17,570 nt of DNA, taken from JBCAXA01 sp039183535 (lineage in GTDB: Bacteria; Pseudomonadota; Gammaproteobacteria; Steroidobacterales; Woeseiaceae). The notes under the pieces were generated by a model that saw nothing but the letters and a program-made list of their open reading frames with translations, was not told the DNA's origin and ran no database searches. The stretch covers positions 1 to 17,570 of the forward strand of contig JBCDBO010000066.1 of the NCBI GenBank assembly GCA_039183535.1. The letters are read 5' to 3'. A program made the translations under genes and the position numbers. Each line of letters opens with the position of its first letter. The first letter of the stretch is position 1. Positions 7,533 to 13,772 of the stretch are shown here, in pieces.

Positions 7533-8440
7533 CCGTGTTCCTCCAATTGAGAGCGAGATTCAGCAACGCGTTCGGCAAAGGCGAGGATGCGCTGCGCTTT
7601 GTAGACGATCGGGTAATCAATGAAGTAGCCATCGAGTTGTATTGATGCCGAGCCCGCCGCTTCGGCTTGCTCGAACGCGGCAACGACACGCCGCGCGTGG
7701 TCGATCTCAGCGGCTGTTGGCGTGAACACCGCGTGGCAGAGGGCGACTTGTTGGGGATGAATACAGAGTTTGCCGGCAAATCCGAACGTCCGGCCACGCT
7801 CGGCTGAGCGGGAAAAGCGTGCATCGTCGCGGATTTGCAGCACCACCGTATCGATCGGAGGCTCTAGCCCCGCGACTCGCGACGCATGGGCAAGTTTGGC
7901 GCGCGCGTAGTCGAGCGCTGCTTCGTCTTCATTCCAGATCAGATCCAGATCGAGTGTGTAATCACCGCCACCGAAGGCTAGGCGGCGAACCCGTGCTGTG
8001 GCGCCGGCGAACTCGGCGACCTGTTCAACACCGGCGGCCGTTTCGACGATTGGCATCAAGTCGATGCTGCCCGCCGCAAGGCCAAGACGGCGTTCGGCGT
8101 TCGAGATCGCTTGATCGACGGCGAGCAGGGCAGCCGTCGTCTCGACTTTCGGTAAAACAATGCCATCGAGATTCGCCGTCACGACGCTGTCAATATCGTC
8201 GCGCCACCATTCGGTTTCGGTACCGTTCACCCGCACATAGCCGCGACATGTTCTCGGGTTAGCCAATGCGGCAATGACGGCAGCCCGTGTCGTGACCTTC
8301 TCCGCGTTAGCGACGGCGTCCTCGAGATCGAGAATGATGGCGTCCGCGCCGGCGTCGAACACCTTTGCGACCTTGCGTGGATGGTTGCCCGGCGTGAACA
8401 AAAAACTCCGCAAGCCCGAATACTGGCGTTGTTCGCTCAT
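7529..8440 (-). CDS. HpcH/HpaI aldolase-citrate lyase (CitE-like) family lyase
   Basis: A 303-residue CitE-like TIM-barrel lyase cleaving or forming the C-C bond of a malyl/citramalyl-type CoA thioester, Mg2+-dependent. Motifs seen: RSFLFTPGNHPRK (11-23), LDLEDAV (38-44), substrate-binding R70 in YVRVNG, LPKVE (96-100), metal ligand E133 in PIVETAAGV, and D160 in GGGDYTLDLD. GKLCIHPQQV (223-232) is the usual C-terminal signature. It lacks the long C-terminal region of bacterial malate synthase. In a set with a MaoC hydratase and acyl-CoA dehydrogenase, (S)-citramalyl-CoA, beta-methylmalyl-CoA or malyl-CoA lyase are all reasonable. ATG 8440 overlaps the gntR stop by ATGA, and its own stop overlaps the prpD-like start the same way. 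Confidence 0.9.
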   Translation of the reverse strand: MSEQRQYSGLRSFLFTPGNHPRKVAKVFDAGADAIILDLEDAVANAEKVTTRAAVIAALANPRTCRGYVRVNGTETEWWRDDIDSVVTANLDGIVLPKVETTAALLAVDQAISNAERRLGLAAGSIDLMPIVETAAGVEQVAEFAGATARVRRLAFGGGDYTLDLDLIWNEDEAALDYARAKLAHASRVAGLEPPIDTVVLQIRDDARFSRSAERGRTFGFAGKLCIHPQQVALCHAVFTPTAAEIDHARRVVAAFEQAEAAGSASIQLDGYFIDYPIVYKAQRILAFAERVAESRSQLEEHG

Positions 8441-9213
8441 GTCTCAGGGGCCCAGGCGCCGTGGCTTTGCCAACCGCGCTTCATCGTTAATGTGTAGTTG
8501 AAGCGTTCCGCTGGGTGCACCGAGACCGATACTTCAAATTGCCGTTGACCGCGACCGACGTAGCGCCGGGTAATAATGAGTGACGGTGCGCCTGGCTCGG
8601 CATCGAGCCGCTCGGCCAGGTCGGCATCGAGGGTGCCACCGGCGATATCGATATCGACGCTGTCGATCGGCTCGTCGTAGGTGTCTGCAATAACTTCGTA
8701 AACAGGCTGCGACGTACGACCGATATGTTTCGCGACGCCGGCGAATTCGGGCAACACATAAATGTCGCTCCAGCCGATGGCGAGTCCCGTCTCGCGCTGG
8801 CGGCGAATGGCACCGATCCGATTCCACGCATCGCCAACCCGGCACTTGAGCTGTCGCGCGAGTGCCCGATTCGCTTTCAATGGGACCGATTCGACAACGG
8901 TTAAACGACTGTCATCGGGGTACTGCAGGAGTTCGCTGGGCGAGCGCACCATCTGCACGTAAGACGGTGCTGGCGCATCGGCTTGCACCACGGTGCCAAC
9001 GCCAGGTTGACGGGCGATTAAGCCGAGCTCTTCGAGCACGCGGAGCGCTTCACGGACGGTGTGCCGGCTCACTTCGTATTGCGCGACCAACTCCAACTCG
9101 CCGGGCATGCGCTCACCGACGGGCAGCTTGCCCGAGCGGATCTCGCCGAGCAGCGTTTCGGCCAGTTGCCGATAGCGAGGTTGATCGACACGTTTTCGTC
9201 GTGGTACCGCCAT
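8437..9213 (-). CDS. GntR-family regulator, HutC type (UTRA domain)
   Basis: A 258-residue transcription factor. Residues 8-80 are a GntR winged helix-turn-helix (YRQLAETLLGEIRSGKLPVG, then SRHTVREALRVLEELGLI and the wing QPGVGTVV). From about residue 95 to 240 it has the UTRA effector-binding fold, ending RRYVGRGQRQFEVSVSVHP. Such regulators usually repress and release DNA on binding the pathway substrate or intermediate. I chose ATG 9213 because GGAG lies nine bases ahead; a GTG start at 9231 would add six residues. It is the first gene of the - strand catabolic unit, so it probably controls its own transcription. The palindrome at 9261-9278 in front of it is the likely operator. Confidence 0.92.
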   Translation of the reverse strand: MAVPRRKRVDQPRYRQLAETLLGEIRSGKLPVGERMPGELELVAQYEVSRHTVREALRVLEELGLIARQPGVGTVVQADAPAPSYVQMVRSPSELLQYPDDSRLTVVESVPLKANRALARQLKCRVGDAWNRIGAIRRQRETGLAIGWSDIYVLPEFAGVAKHIGRTSQPVYEVIADTYDEPIDSVDIDIAGGTLDADLAERLDAEPGAPSLIITRRYVGRGQRQFEVSVSVHPAERFNYTLTMKRGWQSHGAWAPET

Positions 9214-9234
9214 GGTTGGTGGCTCCAACACTCA

Positions 9235-9263
9235 TTGCAAAACGGGAAACCGAAAGATAGCAT
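9235..9263 (+). promoter_or_regulatory. Candidate promoter for the MaoC gene
   Basis: TTGCAA (9235-9240), a 17-bp spacer and TAGCAT (9258-9263) each match 4 of 6 consensus bases. The -10 and the predicted start near 9270 lie within or against the operator palindrome 9261-9278, so repressor binding would block it. If correct, the mRNA would begin about six bases before ATG 9276, giving a nearly leaderless transcript. Confidence 0.4.
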
Positions 9264-9278
9264 TTGTACGGACAAATG
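9261..9278. promoter_or_regulatory. GntR operator palindrome in divergent promoter region
   Basis: CATTTGT-ACGG-ACAAATG is a perfect 7-bp inverted repeat around a 4-bp centre, in the short gap between the divergent gntR and MaoC genes. The TTGT-N4-ACAA layout suits a HutC-type GntR dimer. A 16/18 copy sits upstream of the TauD-like gene at 1066-1083. The MaoC start codon ATG 9276-9278 lies inside the palindrome. On the - strand, TTGGCC (9287-9292) and TACAAA (9263-9268), 18 bp apart, could form the gntR promoter, also covered by the operator. Confidence 0.75.
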
Positions 9279-9809
9279 CACACACAGGCCAAACCCGTGC
9301 CCGCCCGCAACGATATTAAATTAGGCCCGCAGCGCTATACCGCGAGCGATGGCCGTTACTACGAAGAATTTGCTATTGGCGACGTTTATGTTCACCGGCC
9401 CGGCCGCACCGTGACGCAGCAAGACAATGCGTGGTTCACATTGCTGACGATGAATACGCATCCGGTCCACTTCGACGAGGTCTACGCGGCCGGGACCGAG
9501 TTCGGCAAGCCGTTGGTGGCCAGTCCGTTGACCGTGGCCTTGCTGGTCGGCATGAGCGTATCCGACGTTAGCCAGCGGGCGATCGCCAATCTTGGTTGGA
9601 ACGATATCCGTCTGCCAGCGCCGCTCTTCCCCGGCGATACCTTGTACGCGGAATCTGAGGTTGTCGCGATGCGGCCATCTAAGTCGCGACCAAACGCCGG
9701 TATTGTCACGGTGAAAACGACTGGGCGTAAACAAGATGATACGGTCGTTTGTGTGTTCGAGCGCTCGATGCTGATTCCGCGTCGCCCATCCACAGACACT
9801 AACGAGTGA
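9276..9809 (+). CDS. MaoC-family hydratase, itaconyl/mesaconyl-CoA hydratase-like
   Basis: A hot-dog-fold enoyl-CoA-hydratase-type protein of 177 residues if started at ATG 9276. Other possible starts are TTG 9264, which lies upstream of the predicted transcription start, and GTG 9297, which has AGG eight bases ahead. It carries GRYYEEFAIGDVYVHRPGRT followed by FTLLTMNTHPVHFDEVYA, a pattern I know from the subfamily of Mycobacterium Rv2499c-type itaconyl-CoA hydratases. The classical catalytic D-x-N-P-x-H box reads N-T-H-P-V-H here, with Asn replacing the Asp. It would hydrate a C5 unsaturated dicarboxyl-CoA to citramalyl- or methylmalyl-CoA, the kind of substrate cleaved by the CitE-like lyase encoded divergently. 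The acyl-CoA dehydrogenase gene follows by 9 bases. Confidence 0.85.
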   Translation: MHTQAKPVPARNDIKLGPQRYTASDGRYYEEFAIGDVYVHRPGRTVTQQDNAWFTLLTMNTHPVHFDEVYAAGTEFGKPLVASPLTVALLVGMSVSDVSQRAIANLGWNDIRLPAPLFPGDTLYAESEVVAMRPSKSRPNAGIVTVKTTGRKQDDTVVCVFERSMLIPRRPSTDTNE

Positions 9810-9818
9810 GTACCAACC

Positions 9819-10982
9819 ATGGTTGCTAACCCGACATCGGTCGATAACGACACTGAAGCGCAAATTCTCGACGCCATCGACCGCTGGGTTGAGAAAGAAG
9901 TCCGGCCGATCGCGCGCCACTACGACCAAGCCGACGAGTATCCCGAGGACTTGGTAGAGCAGATGCGTGAGCTTGGTTTGTTCGGAGCGACCATTGCACC
10001 GGAGTACGGCGGACTGGGTTTGTCGGCGAAAACGTACGCAAGAATCGTCGCCCGGATTTGTGAGGTCTGGATGGCGCCAACCGGTATTTTCAATTCGCAC
10101 CTCATTATGGCGAGCTGCGTAGAACGTGCCGGTACGGAAGAGCAAAAGGCCCGTCTGTTACCAAAGTTTGCCAGTGGTGAATTGCGCGGTGGCATTGGCT
10201 TAACCGAGCCAGACGCCGGTACCGATTTAAAAGCCATTCGGACCCAAGCGCGACGCGATGGCAATGATTACGTCATTAACGGCACCAAAACATGGATTTC
10301 GAACGGCATTAAGGGCAACTGTTTGGCCGTCTTGACCAAGACCGACCCAGACGCCGAACCGGCCCATGCCGGAATGAGCTTGTTCATCTGCGAAAAAGGC
10401 CCGGGTTTCACGGTCGGTAAGAAGCTCAAAAAACTGGGCTACCGTTCGATTGACAGCGCCGAACTCGTATTTGATGACTACCGGGTCTCGGCGGACAATC
10501 TCGTCGGCGGCGCAGAAGGGCAAGGTTTTGTCCAGATTGCGGGCGGACTCGAACTAGGCCGGATCAATGTCGCCGCCCGCGGTGCAGGCATGGCTCGCGG
10601 TGCCTTACAGCACGCCCTCGCGTACGCCAAAGAGCGGCGCACCTTCGGCCGAGAAATCGCCCGCCACCAGGCCATTCAACTCAAGTTAGCCGATATGGCG
10701 ACCCGCGCCGACGCGGCGAGGCTGCTGGTCGACGCGGCCGCTGATCGCTATGACGACGGCCAACGTTGCGATTTGGAGGCGGGCCAGGCCAAGCTGTTCG
10801 CCTCAGAGGCGGCCGTCAGTAACGCTACGGATGCGATGCGTATCTTCGGGGGGTATAGTTATTCCACCGAATATGAGATCGAGCGGTTTTACCGGGATGC
10901 GCCGCTCCTTTGTATCGGCGAGGGGACGAACGAAATACAAAAGGTCATCATCGCTCGGCAGCTTGTCGCGCGCTCTAGCTGA
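9819..10982 (+). CDS. Acyl-CoA dehydrogenase
   Basis: A 387-residue FAD enzyme of normal length for short/medium-chain acyl-CoA dehydrogenases, oxidising an acyl-CoA to its 2-enoyl-CoA with electrons passed to ETF. Signature GIGLTEPDAGTD lies near 125-136, the flavin/substrate stretch TKTWISNG at 156-163, and the C-terminal pattern FGGYSYSTEYEIERFYRDA near 343-361. The catalytic base is E368 in IGEGTNEIQ, the usual position for butyryl/medium-chain and glutaryl-type enzymes. It is the second gene after the MaoC hydratase, transcribed away from gntR. In this context it may make the unsaturated substrate of the hydratase. Precise chain preference cannot be judged from sequence. Confidence 0.93.
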   Translation: MVANPTSVDNDTEAQILDAIDRWVEKEVRPIARHYDQADEYPEDLVEQMRELGLFGATIAPEYGGLGLSAKTYARIVARICEVWMAPTGIFNSHLIMASCVERAGTEEQKARLLPKFASGELRGGIGLTEPDAGTDLKAIRTQARRDGNDYVINGTKTWISNGIKGNCLAVLTKTDPDAEPAHAGMSLFICEKGPGFTVGKKLKKLGYRSIDSAELVFDDYRVSADNLVGGAEGQGFVQIAGGLELGRINVAARGAGMARGALQHALAYAKERRTFGREIARHQAIQLKLADMATRADAARLLVDAAADRYDDGQRCDLEAGQAKLFASEAAVSNATDAMRIFGGYSYSTEYEIERFYRDAPLLCIGEGTNEIQKVIIARQLVARSS

Positions 10983-11074
10983 CTTTAATGACGTTTTTCG
11001 TCGGCGCTCGCTAGTCACCAATCTGCTCCAGTTTGGCGTGCGCATCCGCGCCCTCACCAAGGTAGCCGTTCTCG
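10983..11074. other. Intergenic gap with no clear regulatory element
   Basis: Ninety-two bases between the acyl-CoA dehydrogenase stop and the methyltransferase-like ATG. I see no terminator hairpin with a T-tract and no convincing promoter. AAGGT at 11059-11063 may serve as a distant ribosome binding site. A short protein-like - strand frame ending at 11011 crosses this gap and is listed as a finding. Confidence 0.5.
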
Positions 11075-11566
11075 ATGTGGTATTTCTTGGCACTGGTAGC
11101 AGCAGTGACCGTCGTTATCGTCTTCCTGCATTGGTACAGCTACCACTATTTAAAGAAGAGCATCATCGGTCGCCGCAGCTGGGACTTGAACATCTGTTGC
11201 GGTACGACCGATGGCGGTGGCGTCAACGTTGATATCGTTAAGCACGCCGACGTTTCTAACTACGTTCAGGTCGAATCGATCTACGACCTGCCATTCGAGG
11301 ATGGCCAGTTTGAGACGGTTCTTTGTTCCCATACCGCGGAACATGTGGAGTACCCGGATCGGTTTGATCGTGAGCTGCGGCGAGTCGGCAAGAACGTCGT
11401 CTACATCTTGCCGCCGATATGGGACTTAGCGGCAAGCTTTAACGTGTTAGAGCACCGTTGGTTGTTCTTGTCGGTGCGCAAAGTGCACAAACAACTGCCA
11501 CGTCGTGTTCGGCTGCCGTTCGCTCGAGCATTGCAGGCGAAAGTGGGTCAGAAGATCGCCGCGTAA
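11075..11566 (+). CDS. Membrane-anchored methyltransferase-like protein
   Basis: A 163-residue protein with an N-terminal hydrophobic segment (about 2-20, YFLALVAAVTVVIVFL) followed by a class I SAM-methyltransferase-like stretch. DLNICCGTTDGGGVNVDIV takes the place of motif I and the acidic strand 2. YDLPFEDGQFETVLCSHTAEHVEYP is the usual motif near strand 4 (residues about 70-94), and VGKNVVYILPP resembles the strand 5 region. The glycine-rich loop is atypical (CCGT instead of GxGxG) and the domain is shorter than a full Rossmann methyltransferase, so it may be a reduced or specialised form. ATG 11075 is the forced start because an in-frame TAG lies at 11063-11065. It follows the catabolic genes by 92 bases and seems functionally unrelated. 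Substrate unknown. Confidence 0.7.
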   Translation: MWYFLALVAAVTVVIVFLHWYSYHYLKKSIIGRRSWDLNICCGTTDGGGVNVDIVKHADVSNYVQVESIYDLPFEDGQFETVLCSHTAEHVEYPDRFDRELRRVGKNVVYILPPIWDLAASFNVLEHRWLFLSVRKVHKQLPRRVRLPFARALQAKVGQKIAA

Positions 11567-11613
11567 CGCCGTGACATTACTTGTCGCCTGCAACAAAACT
11601 GTCACACCACTTC

Positions 11614-11634
11614 AACCGTCGCGTACGAACGGTT
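11614..11634 (+). terminator. Weak hairpin after methyltransferase-like gene
   Basis: AACCGT (11614-11619) and ACGGTT (11629-11634) form a 6-bp inverted repeat with a 9-base loop, 47 bases after the stop of the methyltransferase-like gene. It is not followed by a proper T-tract on the + strand. It may be a transcript-end structure or chance. Confidence 0.25.
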
Positions 11635-11637
11635 CGG

Positions 11638-11674
11638 TTAATAAAACGGCTCGCACCCTTGAGGGTAAGAGCCG
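11638..11674 (-). terminator. Rho-independent terminator on the minus strand
   Basis: On the - strand, CGGCTC and GAGCCG arms (11669-11674 and 11647-11652) enclose an inner ACCC/GGGT stem with a TCAA loop, separated by a 2x2 internal loop. TTTTATTAA follows directly (11638-11646). This is a classic terminator. It ends transcription coming from the SLC13-type carrier gene, whose stop is about 80 bases upstream. It is only about 26 bases after the stop of the beta-barrel-like remnant at 11701-11760. Confidence 0.8.
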
Positions 11675-11700
11675 CTTGGATCGTGCTGCAGCGGTCGGTT

Positions 11701-11760
11701 TTAGTAAAACTTAATGCCGACCTGGTAGACGGTGGTCGTACCGCTAACCTCCGACGTTAG
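11701..11760 (-). pseudogene. Possible C-terminal remnant of an outer-membrane beta-barrel gene
   Basis: The - strand frame ending at TAA 11701-11703 encodes LTSEVSGTTTVYQVGIKFY, nineteen residues alternating in polarity. It finishes in G-I-K-F-Y with a terminal aromatic residue, the pattern of the last strand and beta-signal of porin-like proteins. A strong terminator follows at typical spacing. Upstream the frame runs into the SLC13 gene in a different register, so no intact gene exists. Most likely a deletion scar, though such a short run could arise by chance. Confidence 0.35.
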
Positions 11761-13643
11761 AAAATGAGATTCAGCATAAACAACGCGACGCCAATAAACA
11801 GCGCCGTCATTAAAGAACCAACCCGAACAAAGTCGGCGATTCGATAGCCGCCGGGGCCTTGGATCAGCGCGTTGACTTGATGGGTCGGTAACACAAAACT
11901 GTTCGACGTTGATATCGCGATAATCAGAGCGTAAACGGCCGGATTAGCACCGATTTCGAGGGCCATGCTGATGGCGATGGGGACGAGGAGAACCGTGGCG
12001 CCAACGTTCGACATAAACAGTGAAAACGCGGTCCCGGTGAGCGCCAGCACCAGTTGGATGACCCAATCCGGCGCACCGCCAACCGCGTAGACGAGGTGGG
12101 CCGCGACATATTGAGCGGCCCCTGAGCCTTGGACGGCCAGGCCGAGTGGCAGCAGTCCGGCTAACAGGAACACCGTCTTCCAGCTGACTGCGTCGTAGGC
12201 TTCATCCATGCTCAGTACGCCCGAGACGATCATCCCGATCGCACCAGCAAGTAACGCCACCGGTAGCAGAATATCGGTAAAAATCACCATACCGAGGGAT
12301 GTTGCAAAGAACGCCAGTGCCAGTAACACCTTGTACGGACTGCGCTCTTCGCGTGGGTAGTCGGCCGTTACAACAATAAAATCGCGGTCACGCTCCAAGG
12401 CCGCGAGGTGATCCCAGCGGCTGTGGCAAATCAGCGTATCGCCGGACCGGAAAGGAATGTCCTGCAGCTTCGTCGTTATGGCCTCGTTATTGCGGTAGAT
12501 CGACAGCAGCGACAACCCGTATTTCGTTCGTAAGCGAACATCGCGCACCGATCGGCCAATCAACTCCGATTCGGGTGGGATGACCAGATCAGCAACGCCA
12601 GCGATCGAGCGCGCCAAAAGGTGTCGGAACTCTTTCAGTTTCGGTCGCAGTTGTAGCTTGCCTTCCGATAAAAACTGCCGCATGGCGGCCGGCTCGGCGA
12701 TGACGGCGAGTGTTGCCGGGGCGGCGATCGGTGCTTCGACCGGTGGTGCGACCAGCACTTTGTTGGCGTAGCGCGATGCGACGATCCGTACCTCGTACTC
12801 GCGCTGCACCGTCATGATGTCCTTACCGACAAGCGGGCTGCCAACCGGAACAATGACCTCGCGAACAGCGGCGTCGATGCCATGCACATGGCGCAAGTAG
12901 CGAACCGTTCCGCGGGCCCGATTGACCCGTTCCGTCGGTTTTCCCGGTAGCAGCCGTTCGCCGAACAGAAGAAAGTACAGTATGCCGGCGACAACCAATG
13001 CCAAACCAACCGGCGCTACAGCGAACAAGTCGAAGTGCACCATTTGTTGATCGGCCGGCAACGATCGGTTGGCATTGTCGAGCAGGTCGTTCAGCATGAT
13101 CAGTGGGCTAGATGCCACCATCGTTATCGTGCCGCCCAAAATCGCGCAGAAGCCTGCCGGCATAACGAGTCGCGACATCGGAATACCAGAGCGCACCGAG
13201 ATCCGCGAGATAACGGGTAAGAACAACGCGACTGCGCCGACGTTTTGCATAAACGATGAGATCATCGCGACGGCCGACGACGTGATGCCGATGATCGGTT
13301 TCTCGGTCTTCGCCCCGTATCGCAGGATTACCCAGGCGATTCGTTCCATGACGCCGGTCTTCTCCAAGCCGGCACCGAGAATCATGACGGCGATAATCGA
13401 GACCACCGCGTTACTGGACAGACCGGAAAACAGCAGGCTGGGGTCGAGCAGCGTCTCGAGCCCGGGGACGAAAACCAGCAAGCCCAGCAAGGTCATCACG
13501 AGCAGCGCGACGAGATCGACGCGAATCTCAGCGACGAACAGAATCACTGTCACGACAACGATCAAATTGACGATGCCGATCTCAGTGGTCAGTTCGGGCA
13601 GGTTTTCCAACGACGTATCGCGATAGCATGCTGTTGGCGACAT
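11757..13643 (-). CDS. SLC13/DASS-type carrier with two TrkA-C (RCK_C) domains
   Basis: A 628-residue inner-membrane transporter, larger than a plain SLC13 carrier because two soluble TrkA-C-like domains are inserted centrally, about residues 258-345 and 346-428 (VIVPVGSPLVGKDIM and VIPPESELIGRSVRD). N- and C-terminal membrane halves each carry the duplicated substrate/Na+ motif: QNVGA 133-137 and SNVGAT 545-550, plus TSNSFVLPTHQVN at 579-591. Relatives transport sulfate or di- and tricarboxylates with Na+. The RCK domains may sense a nucleotide or the substrate. ATG 13643 is the first start and has only a weak GGG upstream. Translation could begin later, since residues 1-20 are hydrophilic and not conserved-looking. 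The gene lies alone, divergent from the photolyase unit and followed by the terminator at 11638-11674. It could serve the dicarboxylate pathway upstream, but no shared operator is seen. Confidence 0.88.
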   Translation of the reverse strand: MSPTACYRDTSLENLPELTTEIGIVNLIVVVTVILFVAEIRVDLVALLVMTLLGLLVFVPGLETLLDPSLLFSGLSSNAVVSIIAVMILGAGLEKTGVMERIAWVILRYGAKTEKPIIGITSSAVAMISSFMQNVGAVALFLPVISRISVRSGIPMSRLVMPAGFCAILGGTITMVASSPLIMLNDLLDNANRSLPADQQMVHFDLFAVAPVGLALVVAGILYFLLFGERLLPGKPTERVNRARGTVRYLRHVHGIDAAVREVIVPVGSPLVGKDIMTVQREYEVRIVASRYANKVLVAPPVEAPIAAPATLAVIAEPAAMRQFLSEGKLQLRPKLKEFRHLLARSIAGVADLVIPPESELIGRSVRDVRLRTKYGLSLLSIYRNNEAITTKLQDIPFRSGDTLICHSRWDHLAALERDRDFIVVTADYPREERSPYKVLLALAFFATSLGMVIFTDILLPVALLAGAIGMIVSGVLSMDEAYDAVSWKTVFLLAGLLPLGLAVQGSGAAQYVAAHLVYAVGGAPDWVIQLVLALTGTAFSLFMSNVGATVLLVPIAISMALEIGANPAVYALIIAISTSNSFVLPTHQVNALIQGPGGYRIADFVRVGSLMTALFIGVALFMLNLIF

Positions 13644-13772
13644 GATACCCGATTGCCGACAGTTCGCTTAGGTAGCTAAGTCACGAATCGTTATGCTCTT
13701 TTGTCCAGCATCGGGACTTGCTCGGAGCGCTGCAAAACGCCACAGTCGCCCGGTTCCTCAGCGGACTACACC
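13644..13772. promoter_or_regulatory. Divergent promoter region, SLC13 carrier / photolyase unit
   Basis: A 129-bp gap between the two divergent starts must hold both promoters. A short inverted repeat CTTAG-GTAG-CTAAG lies at 13667-13680, and a -10-like TATGCT is at 13692-13697 for the + strand. No strong -35 partner is seen. A light- or stress-type promoter is plausible for photolyase genes but is not shown by any motif I recognise. Confidence 0.4.

Noticed and set aside
7211..7645. 144-codon + strand frame over the prpD/citE junction
   Set aside because: Arg/Ser-rich shadow translation antisense to conserved prpD and citE segments.
9321..10145. 274-codon open frame on the - strand over the MaoC and acyl-CoA dehydrogenase genes
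   Set aside because: Antisense to two well-supported genes, with Arg/His-rich composition typical of a shadow frame in GC-rich DNA and no recognisable domain.
13069..13626. 185-codon + strand open frame inside the SLC13-type gene
   Set aside because: Antisense to conserved transmembrane coding sequence; Thr/Ser/Ile-rich low-information product and no family features.
13701..13772. Upstream TTG start giving a 535-residue FeS photolyase
   Set aside because: The extra 24 residues (Cys/Ser/Pro-rich) do not look like the family N-terminus, while ATG 13773 gives cysteine numbering one off from PhrB.
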